NCBI GenBank assembly: GCA_934757255.1
Contig: CAKVLL010000017.1
Coordinates: forward strand, 1-36,011
Direction of reading: 5' to 3'
DNA from: an uncultured Candidatus Melainabacteria bacterium
Lineage (GTDB): Bacteria > Cyanobacteriota > Vampirovibrionia > Gastranaerophilales > Gastranaerophilaceae
DNA: 36,011 nt
Position 1 is the first letter of the stretch, and each line of letters opens with the position of its first letter. Of this stretch, positions 6,636 through 15,493 are shown piece by piece. The notes beneath the pieces are model-generated. The model was not told where the DNA came from. It did not search any database and was given only the letters and a program-made list of their open reading frames with translations. The position numbers were made by a program, and so were the translations under genes.

Positions 6636-8234
6636 TTAAACGTTAGCTACTGCTTTAGGACCAGCGTTAACGATTTCAGCAGGCATGTTTGGATACTTAG
6701 CTGAGAAGTTATCAGCAAACATTTGTGCTAATTTGTTAGCAGCTTCGTCATAAGCTTTCTTATCTGACCACATTCCACGAGCATCAAGCATTTCGTCTGG
6801 AACATTTGGACAAGATGTAGGATAATCTACGTTAAATACATCGTGGTGTTTGAATTCGATTGAATCAAATGAACCGTTCAATGCAGCAGTTACCATAGCT
6901 CTTGTGTAAGATAATTTCATTCTCTTAGCACCTGAAGCTGCTGAACCGCCTGCCCAACCAGTGTTTACTAAGTAAACCTTAGTACCGTATTGGTCAAGTT
7001 TGTCACCTAACATCTTAGCATAAACTGAAGCATCCATTGGCATGAATGGTTCGCCGAACAATGTTGAGAATGTAGGTTGTGGTTCTGTAACGCCTCTTTC
7101 AGTACCAGCTAATTTAGAAGTGAAACCAGTTACGAAGTGGTACATAGCAGCGTTCTTGTCTAATCTTGAGATTGGAGGCAATACGCCGAATGCATCAGCT
7201 GTTAAGAAGATAACAACTTTTGGAATGCCACCCTTTGAAGGGATTTGAGCATTGTTGATGTAGTTGATTGGATAACCAACACGAGTGTTTTCTGTTAATG
7301 AACCGTCTTCAAAATCGAATTCTCTTGTTTCAGGATCCATAACTACGTTTTCAACCAATGAACCGAATTTGATAGCGTTGAAGATATCAGGTTCGTTTTC
7401 AGCTGAAAGGTGAATACATTTTGCGTAGCAACCGCCTTCAAAGTTGAATACACCGTCTGGAGACCAACCGTGTTCGTCGTCACCGATTAACTTACGGTTT
7501 GGATCAGCTGATAAAGTTGTTTTACCAGTTCCTGAAAGACCAAAGAATACAGCAGTTTCACCAGTTGCAGGGTCCATGTTAGCTGAACAGTGCATTGGAA
7601 GAACGTTTTTCTTAGTCATAACATAGTTCATAGTAGCGAATACAGATTTTTTAATTTCGCCTGAGTATTGAGAACCGCAAATGATAATTTCATGAGCTTC
7701 GTAGTCAATAGCGATACAAGCTTCTGAATTTACACCATCAACTTCAGGGTCACATTTGAAACCAGGAGCACAAAGGATAGTGTAATCAGGTTCACCGTAG
7801 TTAGCCAATTCTTCAGCTGTTGGTCTGATTAATAGTTCGTGGATGAACATGTTTTGGCTTGCTAATTCGTTAATAACTCTGAATTTTTGAGTGTAAGTTT
7901 TGTCAGCACCAGCAAAACCATCGAAAATAAATACTTCTCTATTTTGCAAGTAAGATGCAATTTTACCCTTGATTGAGTTAAATTTTTCTCTGCTGATAGG
8001 TCTGTTTACTTTACCCCAAGCGATATCGTTGTGGATAGATTCTGTATCAACAATAAATTTATCTTTAGGTGAACGACCAGTGTATTTACCAGTTGTAACA
8101 ACTAAAGCACCAGTGTTGCTCAAAGAGCCTTCACCTAATCTTAAAGCAGCTTCTGTTAACTGAGCTGGAGTCCAGTTTCTGTGAACTGCTTTTGGTCCGA
8201 TAATACCAAATTTTTCAATTCCGTATGTTTCCAT
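6636..8234 (-). CDS. pckA: phosphoenolpyruvate carboxykinase (ATP)
   Basis: 532 residues, the normal length for the ATP-dependent enzyme, which interconverts oxaloacetate + ATP and phosphoenolpyruvate + CO2 + ADP. Visible signatures are TGRSPKDKF near 52-60, the phosphate-binding kinase-1a loop GLSGTGKT at 232-239, and the metal-binding GDDEHGW at 251-257. The start at 8234 is preceded by a strong AGGAGG. It is a single-gene unit bounded by terminators on both sides. In an anaerobe it may run in either direction, for gluconeogenesis or ATP-yielding CO2 fixation. Codon choice is more uniform than in the neighbours, suggesting high expression. Confidence 0.97.
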   Translation of the reverse strand: METYGIEKFGIIGPKAVHRNWTPAQLTEAALRLGEGSLSNTGALVVTTGKYTGRSPKDKFIVDTESIHNDIAWGKVNRPISREKFNSIKGKIASYLQNREVFIFDGFAGADKTYTQKFRVINELASQNMFIHELLIRPTAEELANYGEPDYTILCAPGFKCDPEVDGVNSEACIAIDYEAHEIIICGSQYSGEIKKSVFATMNYVMTKKNVLPMHCSANMDPATGETAVFFGLSGTGKTTLSADPNRKLIGDDEHGWSPDGVFNFEGGCYAKCIHLSAENEPDIFNAIKFGSLVENVVMDPETREFDFEDGSLTENTRVGYPINYINNAQIPSKGGIPKVVIFLTADAFGVLPPISRLDKNAAMYHFVTGFTSKLAGTERGVTEPQPTFSTLFGEPFMPMDASVYAKMLGDKLDQYGTKVYLVNTGWAGGSAASGAKRMKLSYTRAMVTAALNGSFDSIEFKHHDVFNVDYPTSCPNVPDEMLDARGMWSDKKAYDEAANKLAQMFADNFSAKYPNMPAEIVNAGPKAVANV

Positions 8235-8347
8235 AATATAGCTTCCTCCTTTTTTAAAGCTTTTTTATATACACAATAAATGTATTACAAACACTTGTAA
8301 AAATCAATTAGTTTCATGACATTTTAAACAAGATAAACAGTTATTAT

Positions 8348-8383
8348 AAAAAGCGGAAAATTGTATCCAATTTTCCGCTTTTT
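8348..8383 (-). terminator. terminator of the phosphohexomutase gene
   Basis: A perfect 16-bp stem (8348-8363 with 8368-8383) with a TATC loop. Read leftwards it follows the stop of the 8404-10665 gene and ends in a T-run. Confidence 0.85.
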
Positions 8384-8403
8384 AGTACTATAGACATATA
8401 TTC

Positions 8404-10665
8404 CTAAAATTTGTATTGAGGAATAACAAACTTTTCATTATTTGCATCTTTCTCTACAAACTGCAAATAATAATCTAAAGCCTTATCTTTTGAATTTTCA
8501 TAAAACTCATCAGAAATAAGTTCTTTATGTAATTCAGTTCTTTCACCTGAATAATTGCCCAAAACTCGTGAGAATTTTTCAATCATTTCAAGGTTTTCTC
8601 CGCCTGCATAAGCTTTTGTTTTAGCATCAGTTCCTGATGGCCTGATTTCAACATATTTATCAGTGAATTCTAAATATGTACCGTCACCAACAAATTTAAC
8701 GGATATTAAATTGTCAAAATTTAATTCTGCAAATGCACCATTAAGAACTTTTTTCACGGCATTAATATCTGCAATACCTTCTCTTACTGCAATTGCAAGT
8801 GATAAGAAGAACAAATCATTTTTAGTTCTTTGTTTTTCACCTTCAACTTTTGCAAGTTTAAGTTTTTCAATATCAGGTTCTGATTCGTTATAATAAGCGA
8901 TATCTTCTCTAACATCGTATTTCGCAATGATATTATTTTCATCAAAAATTTCTACTAAATATTCAGAAAGAGTTTTGTTATCTTCTTCCAACTTAGCAGC
9001 AAGCGCAGATGCGACAATGATAGCTTCTGTCGCGCTCTTTTCACGCATAGCAATTGCTTTTCTTCCTGCTAAAGATTCAATTAAGTCTTCTGAACCCATA
9101 ATCATACCGCCGGATTCTTCGCCGCCAAAGATTAATCTTGGTTGAACGCCCAAATTAATTGAGTTACCGAATACATCATCTACCACAACTTCTTTATCAG
9201 GATTGTTTTTAAGTTGCAATTCAACCTTCTTCATAATGTTTGCAATTTCTTTAAAACCTACAGGAACGTTTACAACCTTGATACCGTGTGATTTTGCCCA
9301 TTCATCCCAGCTAAGAGCAGAAGCTGTTGTTTTAATCATAAATCTTGGGTGGTTTTTGAATTTACCGTGTGATTTAAGTTGTTTAACACGATAGTTCATA
9401 AGCATTAAGAAAGCTTGGTTTGCGCTATAAACTGTCAAAATTCTGCTTTCATCAAGTTTGATATAAGAAATTCCGTAATCGTCAAGCATAGGTTCATTTC
9501 CGATAGCTTCAATTTGGCAAACTGTCAATCTATCATGGTCAGGGTCTGTAATTAAAACAATTGTTCCTAAAGGACAATCAGCAAGAACTTTTTCATAATG
9601 TAAAGATTCAATTACAGGGAAGAATTTTTCTCCGTTTGGTCTTTTTGCCAAAACAGTCGCATCTACTGAATAATCATAGAAGCATTTGTTACCTTTAGGG
9701 TCAGTATCGTATTTGCCGATTGAATGGAAAAACGGATCTTCTTCTGTATTATTCCAAATGTACTTTTCTTGAATGCCTAATTTTTCTAAAACTCTGCTCA
9801 ATGTTCTGTAAGCACAACCGCCAACGCATTCAACAAATAATTTTGATTTCATTTTTTTAACGCTGTCTAAATTTTGTGCAACGCCTGATTTTAAGTATTC
9901 AACATACAAATCAACACCATCATTGAGTTTTGACATAATTTCTTCATCAATTAACGCATCATTTTTTGCAGCGATTTTGATTTGATAAGAACCTTCTTTT
10001 TCAACAATATCAAAAATTTCTTGAATTTTGTTTACAAATTCTAAAGATTCTTCAGGTAAATACTGACTACCTTGTGAGTTTAAATCTTTTGTCGCAGTTT
10101 TTACTGAAATGCCGTGGCTTGAAGTAATGTATTCACCGCCAACAAGGTCCAATTTGAACGCCAAGAATGAAGCTAACCATATTGGAATGGTTTTTCTTTC
10201 TTTTGGCGTAAGTGTCTTAATGCCTTGTGCAGCTTGAATACGAGCAATTGCATCAAGATATAATCCTGAATTGTATCTAACTTCACTGCCAACAAGTTTT
10301 AAAATTTCTTTACCTTCATACTTCTCACGTGCAACAAGAGCTTTTGCTAAAGTTGCAAGCACAATTCCAACAAGGTTAATAGGGAATCTTGTATCTTGTG
10401 GGAACAAAATATTTTGAGGTCCGCGAATACCTGCAGTTGAAACTTTTGCTTCTTTTGAATAATTAGCAAACCATTCAAGAAGATTTAAACCATCGGGGTT
10501 TTCTTCCGAATGTGGATAAAGGTGCGCTTTTTTTAGCGTAAAAGTGAATTCACCTTCGTTGTCAAAATTTAATAACTCAGAATTTTTTATATAATCAGGA
10601 GTTTTTTCAAAAACGTTTTTGAATAACTCTTTTTCAAGTTCACAGCTTGGTTCTCTTTTTAACAT
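8404..10665 (-). CDS. large phosphoglucomutase/phosphomannomutase family protein
   Basis: 753 residues, well above the usual 450-580. Family landmarks appear in order: STAGIRG at 76-82; an active-site loop TSSHG at 181-185 where the family normally has TASHNP; the metal-binding DPDHDR at 374-379; the sugar-specificity loop GEESGG at 515-520; and the phosphate-binding RPSGTD at 675-680 (usually RPSGTE). The catalytic serine seems preserved, but the following Asn-Pro is not. It probably moves a phosphate between C1 and C6 of a hexose phosphate, with substrate uncertain. The start at 10665 has TAGGAGAG upstream. The gene is transcribed alone, divergent from fliD. Confidence 0.85.
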   Translation of the reverse strand: MLKREPSCELEKELFKNVFEKTPDYIKNSELLNFDNEGEFTFTLKKAHLYPHSEENPDGLNLLEWFANYSKEAKVSTAGIRGPQNILFPQDTRFPINLVGIVLATLAKALVAREKYEGKEILKLVGSEVRYNSGLYLDAIARIQAAQGIKTLTPKERKTIPIWLASFLAFKLDLVGGEYITSSHGISVKTATKDLNSQGSQYLPEESLEFVNKIQEIFDIVEKEGSYQIKIAAKNDALIDEEIMSKLNDGVDLYVEYLKSGVAQNLDSVKKMKSKLFVECVGGCAYRTLSRVLEKLGIQEKYIWNNTEEDPFFHSIGKYDTDPKGNKCFYDYSVDATVLAKRPNGEKFFPVIESLHYEKVLADCPLGTIVLITDPDHDRLTVCQIEAIGNEPMLDDYGISYIKLDESRILTVYSANQAFLMLMNYRVKQLKSHGKFKNHPRFMIKTTASALSWDEWAKSHGIKVVNVPVGFKEIANIMKKVELQLKNNPDKEVVVDDVFGNSINLGVQPRLIFGGEESGGMIMGSEDLIESLAGRKAIAMREKSATEAIIVASALAAKLEEDNKTLSEYLVEIFDENNIIAKYDVREDIAYYNESEPDIEKLKLAKVEGEKQRTKNDLFFLSLAIAVREGIADINAVKKVLNGAFAELNFDNLISVKFVGDGTYLEFTDKYVEIRPSGTDAKTKAYAGGENLEMIEKFSRVLGNYSGERTELHKELISDEFYENSKDKALDYYLQFVEKDANNEKFVIPQYKF

Positions 10666-10691
10666 AATTCTCTCCTATTTGTACAGCACAT

Positions 10692-10719
10692 ATTATAACA
10701 TAAATTTTAACAATTGTAA
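10692..10719 (-). promoter_or_regulatory. promoter of the phosphohexomutase gene
   Basis: On the minus strand TTACAA (10714-10719) and TATAAT (10692-10697) are 16 nt apart. The -10 is extended (TGT before TATAAT). Confidence 0.5.
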
Positions 10720-10740
10720 CAATATCATACGAATATAGGG

Positions 10741-10769
10741 TTGAAAACCTGTATAACATGAATTATAAT
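10741..10769 (+). promoter_or_regulatory. sigma70-type promoter of fliD
   Basis: TTGAAA at 10741-10746 and TATAAT at 10764-10769 with a 17-nt spacer, 53 nt upstream of fliD. A housekeeping-type promoter for a late flagellar gene is somewhat unexpected; no sigma28-like box was seen. Confidence 0.6.
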
Positions 10770-10822
10770 GAATATATATTGTATATAATAGCGTACATAT
10801 AAATAAAAAGGATTTTATTATC

Positions 10823-12565
10823 ATGGCATCAACAATATCATTTAGCGGTTTGGCTTCTGGCTTGGATACTTCGTCTTGGGTAGAAGCACTTGTTTCAGTA
10901 AAGCAACAAAAAGTTACAGCTTTACAAACAGATTTAAAAAGCAAGCAAACTGTAAAAACAACATTGAATGATACCAGAAGTAAATTTACAACATTGCGTT
11001 CCGCAATAGAAAAGCTTACTGACACAAAGTTTGGTGGCACAATGGACTTGTTCGCAAAAAATTCTGCAACATCTTCTGATACAGATATTTTTACAGCAAC
11101 GGCATCTTCTGGTGCAACTCGTCAAAATTACGATATCACTGTACAACAGCTTGCAACATATACCAAAGCAACCTCAAAAAATGCAGCAAGCGCAATTGCT
11201 GATGATAAAACCAAATTAAAAAATTTAGGAATTTCAGATGGCACTTTAACAGCCTATGTAAATGGTCAAAAATATACGGTCAACATTAGCGATACAAGTA
11301 CTTTAGGAGATTTGAAAGCTAAATTGGCTGGCTTTGGTGTAAAGACTGATATTGATGAATCTGGTGCGTTGAAATTTTCTGCACAAAACGAAGGTGATAC
11401 TATTCATATCGGTGCAACAACAGACTCTTCAAATTTAACATCTTTAGTTGGTTTAACACAACAAGAAGATGGAAGCTACATATCTACAAATTCGTTATTT
11501 AAAGCAACTGTAGCATCTGTTTTAACATCAGATGAATCTGGTTTTAATGAAAAAATAACAGCCGGTACATTTAAAATAGGTGATGCAACGTTTACAATTG
11601 ATGACAAAACAACTCTTTCATCATTAATTTCAGACATTAACAGTAATGATGATGCTCAAGCTTATGCTTATTGGGATGATGCGGCCGGTAAGTTGTCAAT
11701 AACTTCTAAAAAAGAAGGTGCTTCTTTTATCAATATTGAAGCAGGAACAAGCAATTTTACTGATGTAATGGGATTTACTACTTCTGAATGGAATGAAGAT
11801 GGCACAGTAAAATCATCCAAAATGTTCACAGATGCACAAGAATTGGGACAAAATGCTCAATTTACAATCAACGGAACAAAAATGACTTCTACATCTAATA
11901 CTGTTACTTCTGATATTTCAAGAATTAATGGCGTAACTCTGACATTGAAAAAAGCCAGCACAGAAGAAAGTGGAACTTCAACTCTTAAAGTCACTCAAGA
12001 TACAAGTGGTCTAATAGAGGCTGTTAAATCTTTTGTAAGCGCGTACAATGATACTATTTCAAAAGTTGATGAAGTTACAGCTAATGGTGCTGATCTCCAC
12101 GGTGAAACAACACTAACAGGATTGAGAAATACTATCAGAAGCTATGCTACTGCAAAAAACACTTCAAATGACGGTGTTTACAGTCTTCTTTCTGAAATTG
12201 GAATTTCTACAAGTTCGGCTGATAGCAGTAATTTAAATGCTGATACAAATACATTAACACTTGATGAAGACAAACTTAAAAAAGCTTTAGAAGAAAATCC
12301 TGAATCTGTTAAATCAATTTTGGCAGGCGAAGGCGGTGTTCTTACAATGATGGAAGACTCTATTGAGCAAAGTTTAAAATCTTCAGTAGGATATTTTGAT
12401 GTAAAAACATCGACTTTGAATTCTGATATTAAAAAAATGGAAACCAAAATTACTAAACAGAACACAAGTATTTCAACATATAAGGCTCAATTAGAGAAGA
12501 AATTCTCTGCGATGGAAACTACGATTGCTCAAATGCAACAAAACTACTCATCATTCTTGTCATAG
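10823..12565 (+). CDS. fliD: flagellar hook-associated protein 2 (filament cap)
   Basis: 580 residues. The N-terminus carries the FliD signature (FSGLASGLDTSSWVEAL) followed by a long coiled coil (KVTALQTDLKSKQTVKTTLN). The middle is a Ser/Thr/Asp-rich, repeat-like region of D2/D3 type. The C-terminal FliD_C part (FVSAYNDTISKV, then LGEIGIST-like LLSEIGISTSS) ends in a second coiled coil (about 530-575). FliD forms the cap at the growing filament tip and helps flagellin fold. The start has AAAAGGA upstream. It is a single gene here; its usual neighbours fliS and flaG are 5 kb away on the opposite strand, separated by the acyl carrier protein operon. Confidence 0.93.
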   Translation: MASTISFSGLASGLDTSSWVEALVSVKQQKVTALQTDLKSKQTVKTTLNDTRSKFTTLRSAIEKLTDTKFGGTMDLFAKNSATSSDTDIFTATASSGATRQNYDITVQQLATYTKATSKNAASAIADDKTKLKNLGISDGTLTAYVNGQKYTVNISDTSTLGDLKAKLAGFGVKTDIDESGALKFSAQNEGDTIHIGATTDSSNLTSLVGLTQQEDGSYISTNSLFKATVASVLTSDESGFNEKITAGTFKIGDATFTIDDKTTLSSLISDINSNDDAQAYAYWDDAAGKLSITSKKEGASFINIEAGTSNFTDVMGFTTSEWNEDGTVKSSKMFTDAQELGQNAQFTINGTKMTSTSNTVTSDISRINGVTLTLKKASTEESGTSTLKVTQDTSGLIEAVKSFVSAYNDTISKVDEVTANGADLHGETTLTGLRNTIRSYATAKNTSNDGVYSLLSEIGISTSSADSSNLNADTNTLTLDEDKLKKALEENPESVKSILAGEGGVLTMMEDSIEQSLKSSVGYFDVKTSTLNSDIKKMETKITKQNTSISTYKAQLEKKFSAMETTIAQMQQNYSSFLS

Positions 12566-12605
12566 TTTGCTTCAGTTCGTGGTGTTGTGATATTTGATGT
12601 TGGAG

Positions 12606-13124
12606 TTACTCAAACCAAATAGTTGTTTTGTTTAAATCAACAGGTAAAATTACTATTTTTATAATCATAGTTTTGTTACCTGCAACTTCAATTGATTTAA
12701 GATAATTATAAGCTTGAGTTTCAGCTTTTGGCATTAGTCCTAAAGTCCAGTTTGTTCCGTTTTTCTCATAAAAGAATTTAAAATCCTTTTCTAGTCGAGA
12801 ATAAGACTTGTTAGAAATTGCTGATACAATATTGTTTATTTGCTTATATTCTTTTGTCGTATATGAATTTACACTTTTTATCGGATAAACTGTATAAAAA
12901 GTAATTCCCTTACCTTTATCAAATCTAAAATCACCGGAAGACTTCAATACTATATTTGAAGTTTTGATAATTTTTTCTTGTTTAAATTTACAATTAATAC
13001 TATTCAACGAAGGAATATCAATATCATTAAGAGCTGTTGGATGATTAAAAACATTTGCAAACGAAGAAATACAAGTCAACAGATAAACTAAGCCACAAGA
13101 AAAAATAGAATTTTTATTTTTCAT
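12606..13124 (-). CDS. LolA-like outer-membrane carrier protein
   Basis: 172 residues from the ATG at 13124. The frame can be extended to 13175, but only this start gives a signal peptide (MKNKNSIFSCGLVYLLTCIS, cleavage near FA-N). The mature part resembles LolA: INCKFKQEKIIK, then LKSSGDFRFDKGKGITFYTVYP, matching the LolA strand in which a lipid-loaded carrier is exposed. LolA proteins shuttle lipoproteins across the periplasm. LolA-like members also occur inside aryl-polyene clusters, where they probably handle the lipid product. As the last gene of the six-gene operon, overlapping the thioesterase gene by 11 nt, the second role is more likely here. Fold-level assignment; moderate confidence. 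Confidence 0.7.
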   Translation of the reverse strand: MKNKNSIFSCGLVYLLTCISSFANVFNHPTALNDIDIPSLNSINCKFKQEKIIKTSNIVLKSSGDFRFDKGKGITFYTVYPIKSVNSYTTKEYKQINNIVSAISNKSYSRLEKDFKFFYEKNGTNWTLGLMPKAETQAYNYLKSIEVAGNKTMIIKIVILPVDLNKTTIWFE

Positions 13125-13524
13125 AATTTTCAATTCCTTTTTTGAGTGCTTCTGGTACAGAATAAAGCGTTTCACCAGTTTTTATATTTACTCCGATTTG
13201 CATTGTGTTTGCGCTTAAAATTCGCTCTCCATTTACAAAAATCTTATATTTAATAAGAATTGCCGGTTCAAACTCTTCCAAAATACATTCTACAATCAAA
13301 TCATCGCCTAAATGTGCAGATTTGATATACTTCAAATCAATTTTTGCAATTGGAAACGCAACATTATCAGCGTGCATTTCTTTATAGTTGTAATGAAACT
13401 TATCAAACAATTCTGCACGAGCTATTTCCAAATATTTTACATAATTACCATGCCAAACGACATTCATTGGATCGACGTCATAAAAAGGAACTTTAATTTT
13501 TGTTTTTGAGATAATTTCTTTCAT
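13114..13524 (-). CDS. 4-hydroxybenzoyl-CoA thioesterase family (hot-dog) protein
   Basis: 136 residues from ATG 13524; a TTG two codons upstream is less likely. The hot-dog thioesterase signature VPFYDVDPMNVVWHGNYVKYLE near 13-34 includes the catalytic Asp (YDVD) and the HGNYVKY helix. It should hydrolyse an acyl-CoA or acyl-ACP thioester. In aryl-polyene clusters a member of this family is thought to release or edit ACP-bound chains. It lies 32 nt after the ligase/dehydratase gene and overlaps the LolA-like gene. The ribosome binding site is weak, suggesting coupling to the upstream gene. Confidence 0.85.
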   Translation of the reverse strand: MKEIISKTKIKVPFYDVDPMNVVWHGNYVKYLEIARAELFDKFHYNYKEMHADNVAFPIAKIDLKYIKSAHLGDDLIVECILEEFEPAILIKYKIFVNGERILSANTMQIGVNIKTGETLYSVPEALKKGIENYEK

Positions 13525-13556
13525 AATCAATAACCCATAATAACATTCATTTTTTA

Positions 13557-14852
13557 TTATGACAATGTGTTTTCTAAAGGTAACAAACCTGTTGAAAATA
13601 CTGTTTCATTTTCGAATTTATAAGAAATTCCCAAATTTGTTTTCTTCAAATGAAGATAAACTTCTTTATTCGGACGAATAATATTCGAAAATTTAATTTT
13701 TCTAAGCTGACCGCACCTACAATCAATATCAAATATCAACTTACTAAAAAAGTTCGCGTAAAATAATTGAACAACTCCAGCTAATATTGGCAATTCTTCA
13801 AAATGTCCTTTAAAAAAGTTACTGTTCTTTAAAAATACCATTTCAATAGAAGCGTTTTCGCCATCCATTAAGGAATTAGTTATAAGCGGCAAAGCTAAAT
13901 TCAAATCAAAAAGTTCTTTTATTAAGTTTTTATCAACCTTACCTCTAATATCGGTTGGAATTTCGTACCACAAACGCCATTTGTGAGGTAAAATTTCAAA
14001 CTTACTTGCAAGTGAATTTTTCAACATTTTTGTAAGTTCAAATTTTCCATTTTTAATTACGAAATCAATTCCAGCTTTTTCTAATACAATTAAAGCCGCG
14101 ATTTTATTGTTGTACTCAAAACAGTAAGCATCTTTTATTAAGCTATTTTGTTTAATTGCAGCTTCCAAATCATTTGCAGAAATACGCTTCTCTAAAATCT
14201 TAAGAATTCTTCCACTTCGCCCCATAAAAGATATCTGATTGTTTAAAAAACTAATTCTATCCGAAATTTCTACAATTGAGTCTTTTGAATATTGTGTTTC
14301 AAGTTGCGTAAAATCTTCTGTTGTTTTTAGAATTTCTATGCCGCTAAATTTTTGAAATTTATTTTCCGGATTTTCCCTAAAACCTATAACTCCGGTCTCA
14401 GTACTTCCATATATTTCTATCACTCTTTCTGAAATTGATTGCGCATACAAAAATGTATCTTTCTTCAATTCTGCACCGGCAGTGATTATGATTTTCGGAT
14501 TTACTATCGGCTTCGACTCATATTTCCTCATCGCTTCTAAAAATGAAGGTGTTGTAATTAATACAGCGTTTTCAGCCTTAATATCTTCCGGATAATTAAT
14601 TCTAGCCAATTGCCTTTTGTAACCGTAAAAATAAGGTAACATAGCAAAAAAAGTGAAGCCAAATAAGTGTTCCGGAACCGTGGTAGTCGTAAAAACCAGA
14701 TTTTGAGGTATTCTAAGCGCTTCAAAAATGTCTTTGCATTCTTTTTGCAAATTCTCAAACGTTTTTTCTATAACCTTACTATTTCCCATCGTTCCGCTTG
14801 TAAGAAACTTTGTAGAGCCAGAATTTACAAAATCATTGATTTTTGCTTCCAT
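13557..14852 (-). CDS. AMP-ligase fused to hot-dog dehydratase (APE-type)
   Basis: 431 residues with two domains. Residues 1-315 are an adenylate-forming ligase: the phosphate-binding loop FLTSGTMGNSK at 16-26, YGSTETG at 148-154, SDR at 197-199, GRSGRILKI at 211-219, and the catalytic lysine K305 in RGKVDK. About 100 or more residues that precede the first loop in usual ligases are missing; an in-frame TAA eight codons upstream of the ATG shows they are not encoded. Residues 335-431 are a FabZ/ApeI-type hot-dog domain with FFKGHFEELPILAGVVQ (His350 in GHF). The fusion combines activation of an acyl or aryl acid with dehydration. These are separate ApeH- and ApeI-like proteins in characterised clusters, as I recall. 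It overlaps the upstream gene by 20 nt. Confidence 0.8.
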   Translation of the reverse strand: MEAKINDFVNSGSTKFLTSGTMGNSKVIEKTFENLQKECKDIFEALRIPQNLVFTTTTVPEHLFGFTFFAMLPYFYGYKRQLARINYPEDIKAENAVLITTPSFLEAMRKYESKPIVNPKIIITAGAELKKDTFLYAQSISERVIEIYGSTETGVIGFRENPENKFQKFSGIEILKTTEDFTQLETQYSKDSIVEISDRISFLNNQISFMGRSGRILKILEKRISANDLEAAIKQNSLIKDAYCFEYNNKIAALIVLEKAGIDFVIKNGKFELTKMLKNSLASKFEILPHKWRLWYEIPTDIRGKVDKNLIKELFDLNLALPLITNSLMDGENASIEMVFLKNSNFFKGHFEELPILAGVVQLFYANFFSKLIFDIDCRCGQLRKIKFSNIIRPNKEVYLHLKKTNLGISYKFENETVFSTGLLPLENTLS

Positions 14853-15258
14853 ACTTCCTCTTAAAATTAATCCTTACAATATATTCTACCGCAAAAATCA
14901 TTCCGACAAGAATATAAGAAATACAGCCATTATAAAGCGTCCACATTTCTTTTGACAAAAAAATCGTCCACACTGACGCTAGAAAATTTAGCAATGTAAA
15001 AACCGCCCAAACATAAGTAAGATTTCTCGTGTAGCGCATAACATTTTCATCAGCGTCAGGTTCCATCAATAAAGCTATTTTTTGTATAACAGTTTTTTCT
15101 TGGAAAAGGGAAGAAAAAAATACTACAAAAAAACAAAAATTCACGATTGGCGGATAATACTTAAAAAATATCAAATTCGTATAATGGAATGCAAAGATTA
15201 TAATAAACATCCCAATAAAAGGCGCAAGTATTTTTAAAAACTTACTGCAAAAGCGCAT
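14833..15258 (-). CDS. COG4648-type membrane protein of aryl-polyene clusters
   Basis: 141 residues. Four membrane segments are visible at about 8-28, 34-52, 77-97 and 108-128. The second half (YTRNLTYVWAVFTLLNF, then WTLYNGCISYILVGMIF and EYIVR) matches the style of the small membrane proteins (COG4648) that sit between the acyl carrier proteins and the ligase in aryl-polyene loci. Function is unknown; it may anchor the pathway to the inner membrane. It overlaps both the upstream ACP gene (17 nt) and the downstream ligase gene (20 nt), so translation is probably coupled. Confidence 0.75.
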   Translation of the reverse strand: MRFCSKFLKILAPFIGMFIIIFAFHYTNLIFFKYYPPIVNFCFFVVFFSSLFQEKTVIQKIALLMEPDADENVMRYTRNLTYVWAVFTLLNFLASVWTIFLSKEMWTLYNGCISYILVGMIFAVEYIVRINFKRKYGSKNQ

Positions 15259-15493
15259 AAACGGCTTCCACTATGTCATTAATAGTTCTAATTTTTTTGA
15301 ACTCTTCCGGTGAAAGTTTTTTACTTGTAAACTTCTGCATTCTTACTGCAATATCAACCGCATCAATTGAATCCAAATCTAAATCCTCAAAAAGATTAGC
15401 ATCAAGATTTATAGCACCCTCATCAACTTCCAATTCTTCAATTAGAATATTTTTAACCTCTGCAAAAATTTCTTCTTTTGTATATTTAGCCAT
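15242..15493 (-). CDS. acyl carrier protein (second)
   Basis: 83 residues from ATG 15493; a TTG one codon earlier is possible. It is a four-helix ACP with phosphopantetheine attachment at the Ser of DLDLDSIDAVD and an acidic helix II (IDAVDIAVRMQ). It has a GAGG-like site inside the previous gene, which it overlaps by 8 nt. Within the operon it would carry the growing acyl or polyene chain, distinct from the housekeeping fatty-acid ACP. Characterised aryl-polyene clusters also have two ACPs. Confidence 0.9.
   Translation of the reverse strand: MAKYTKEEIFAEVKNILIEELEVDEGAINLDANLFEDLDLDSIDAVDIAVRMQKFTSKKLSPEEFKKIRTINDIVEAVYALLQ

Noticed and set aside
13125..13175. 17-codon extension of the LolA-like protein
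   Set aside because: It would put charged residues ahead of a clear signal peptide and increase the overlap with the thioesterase gene.
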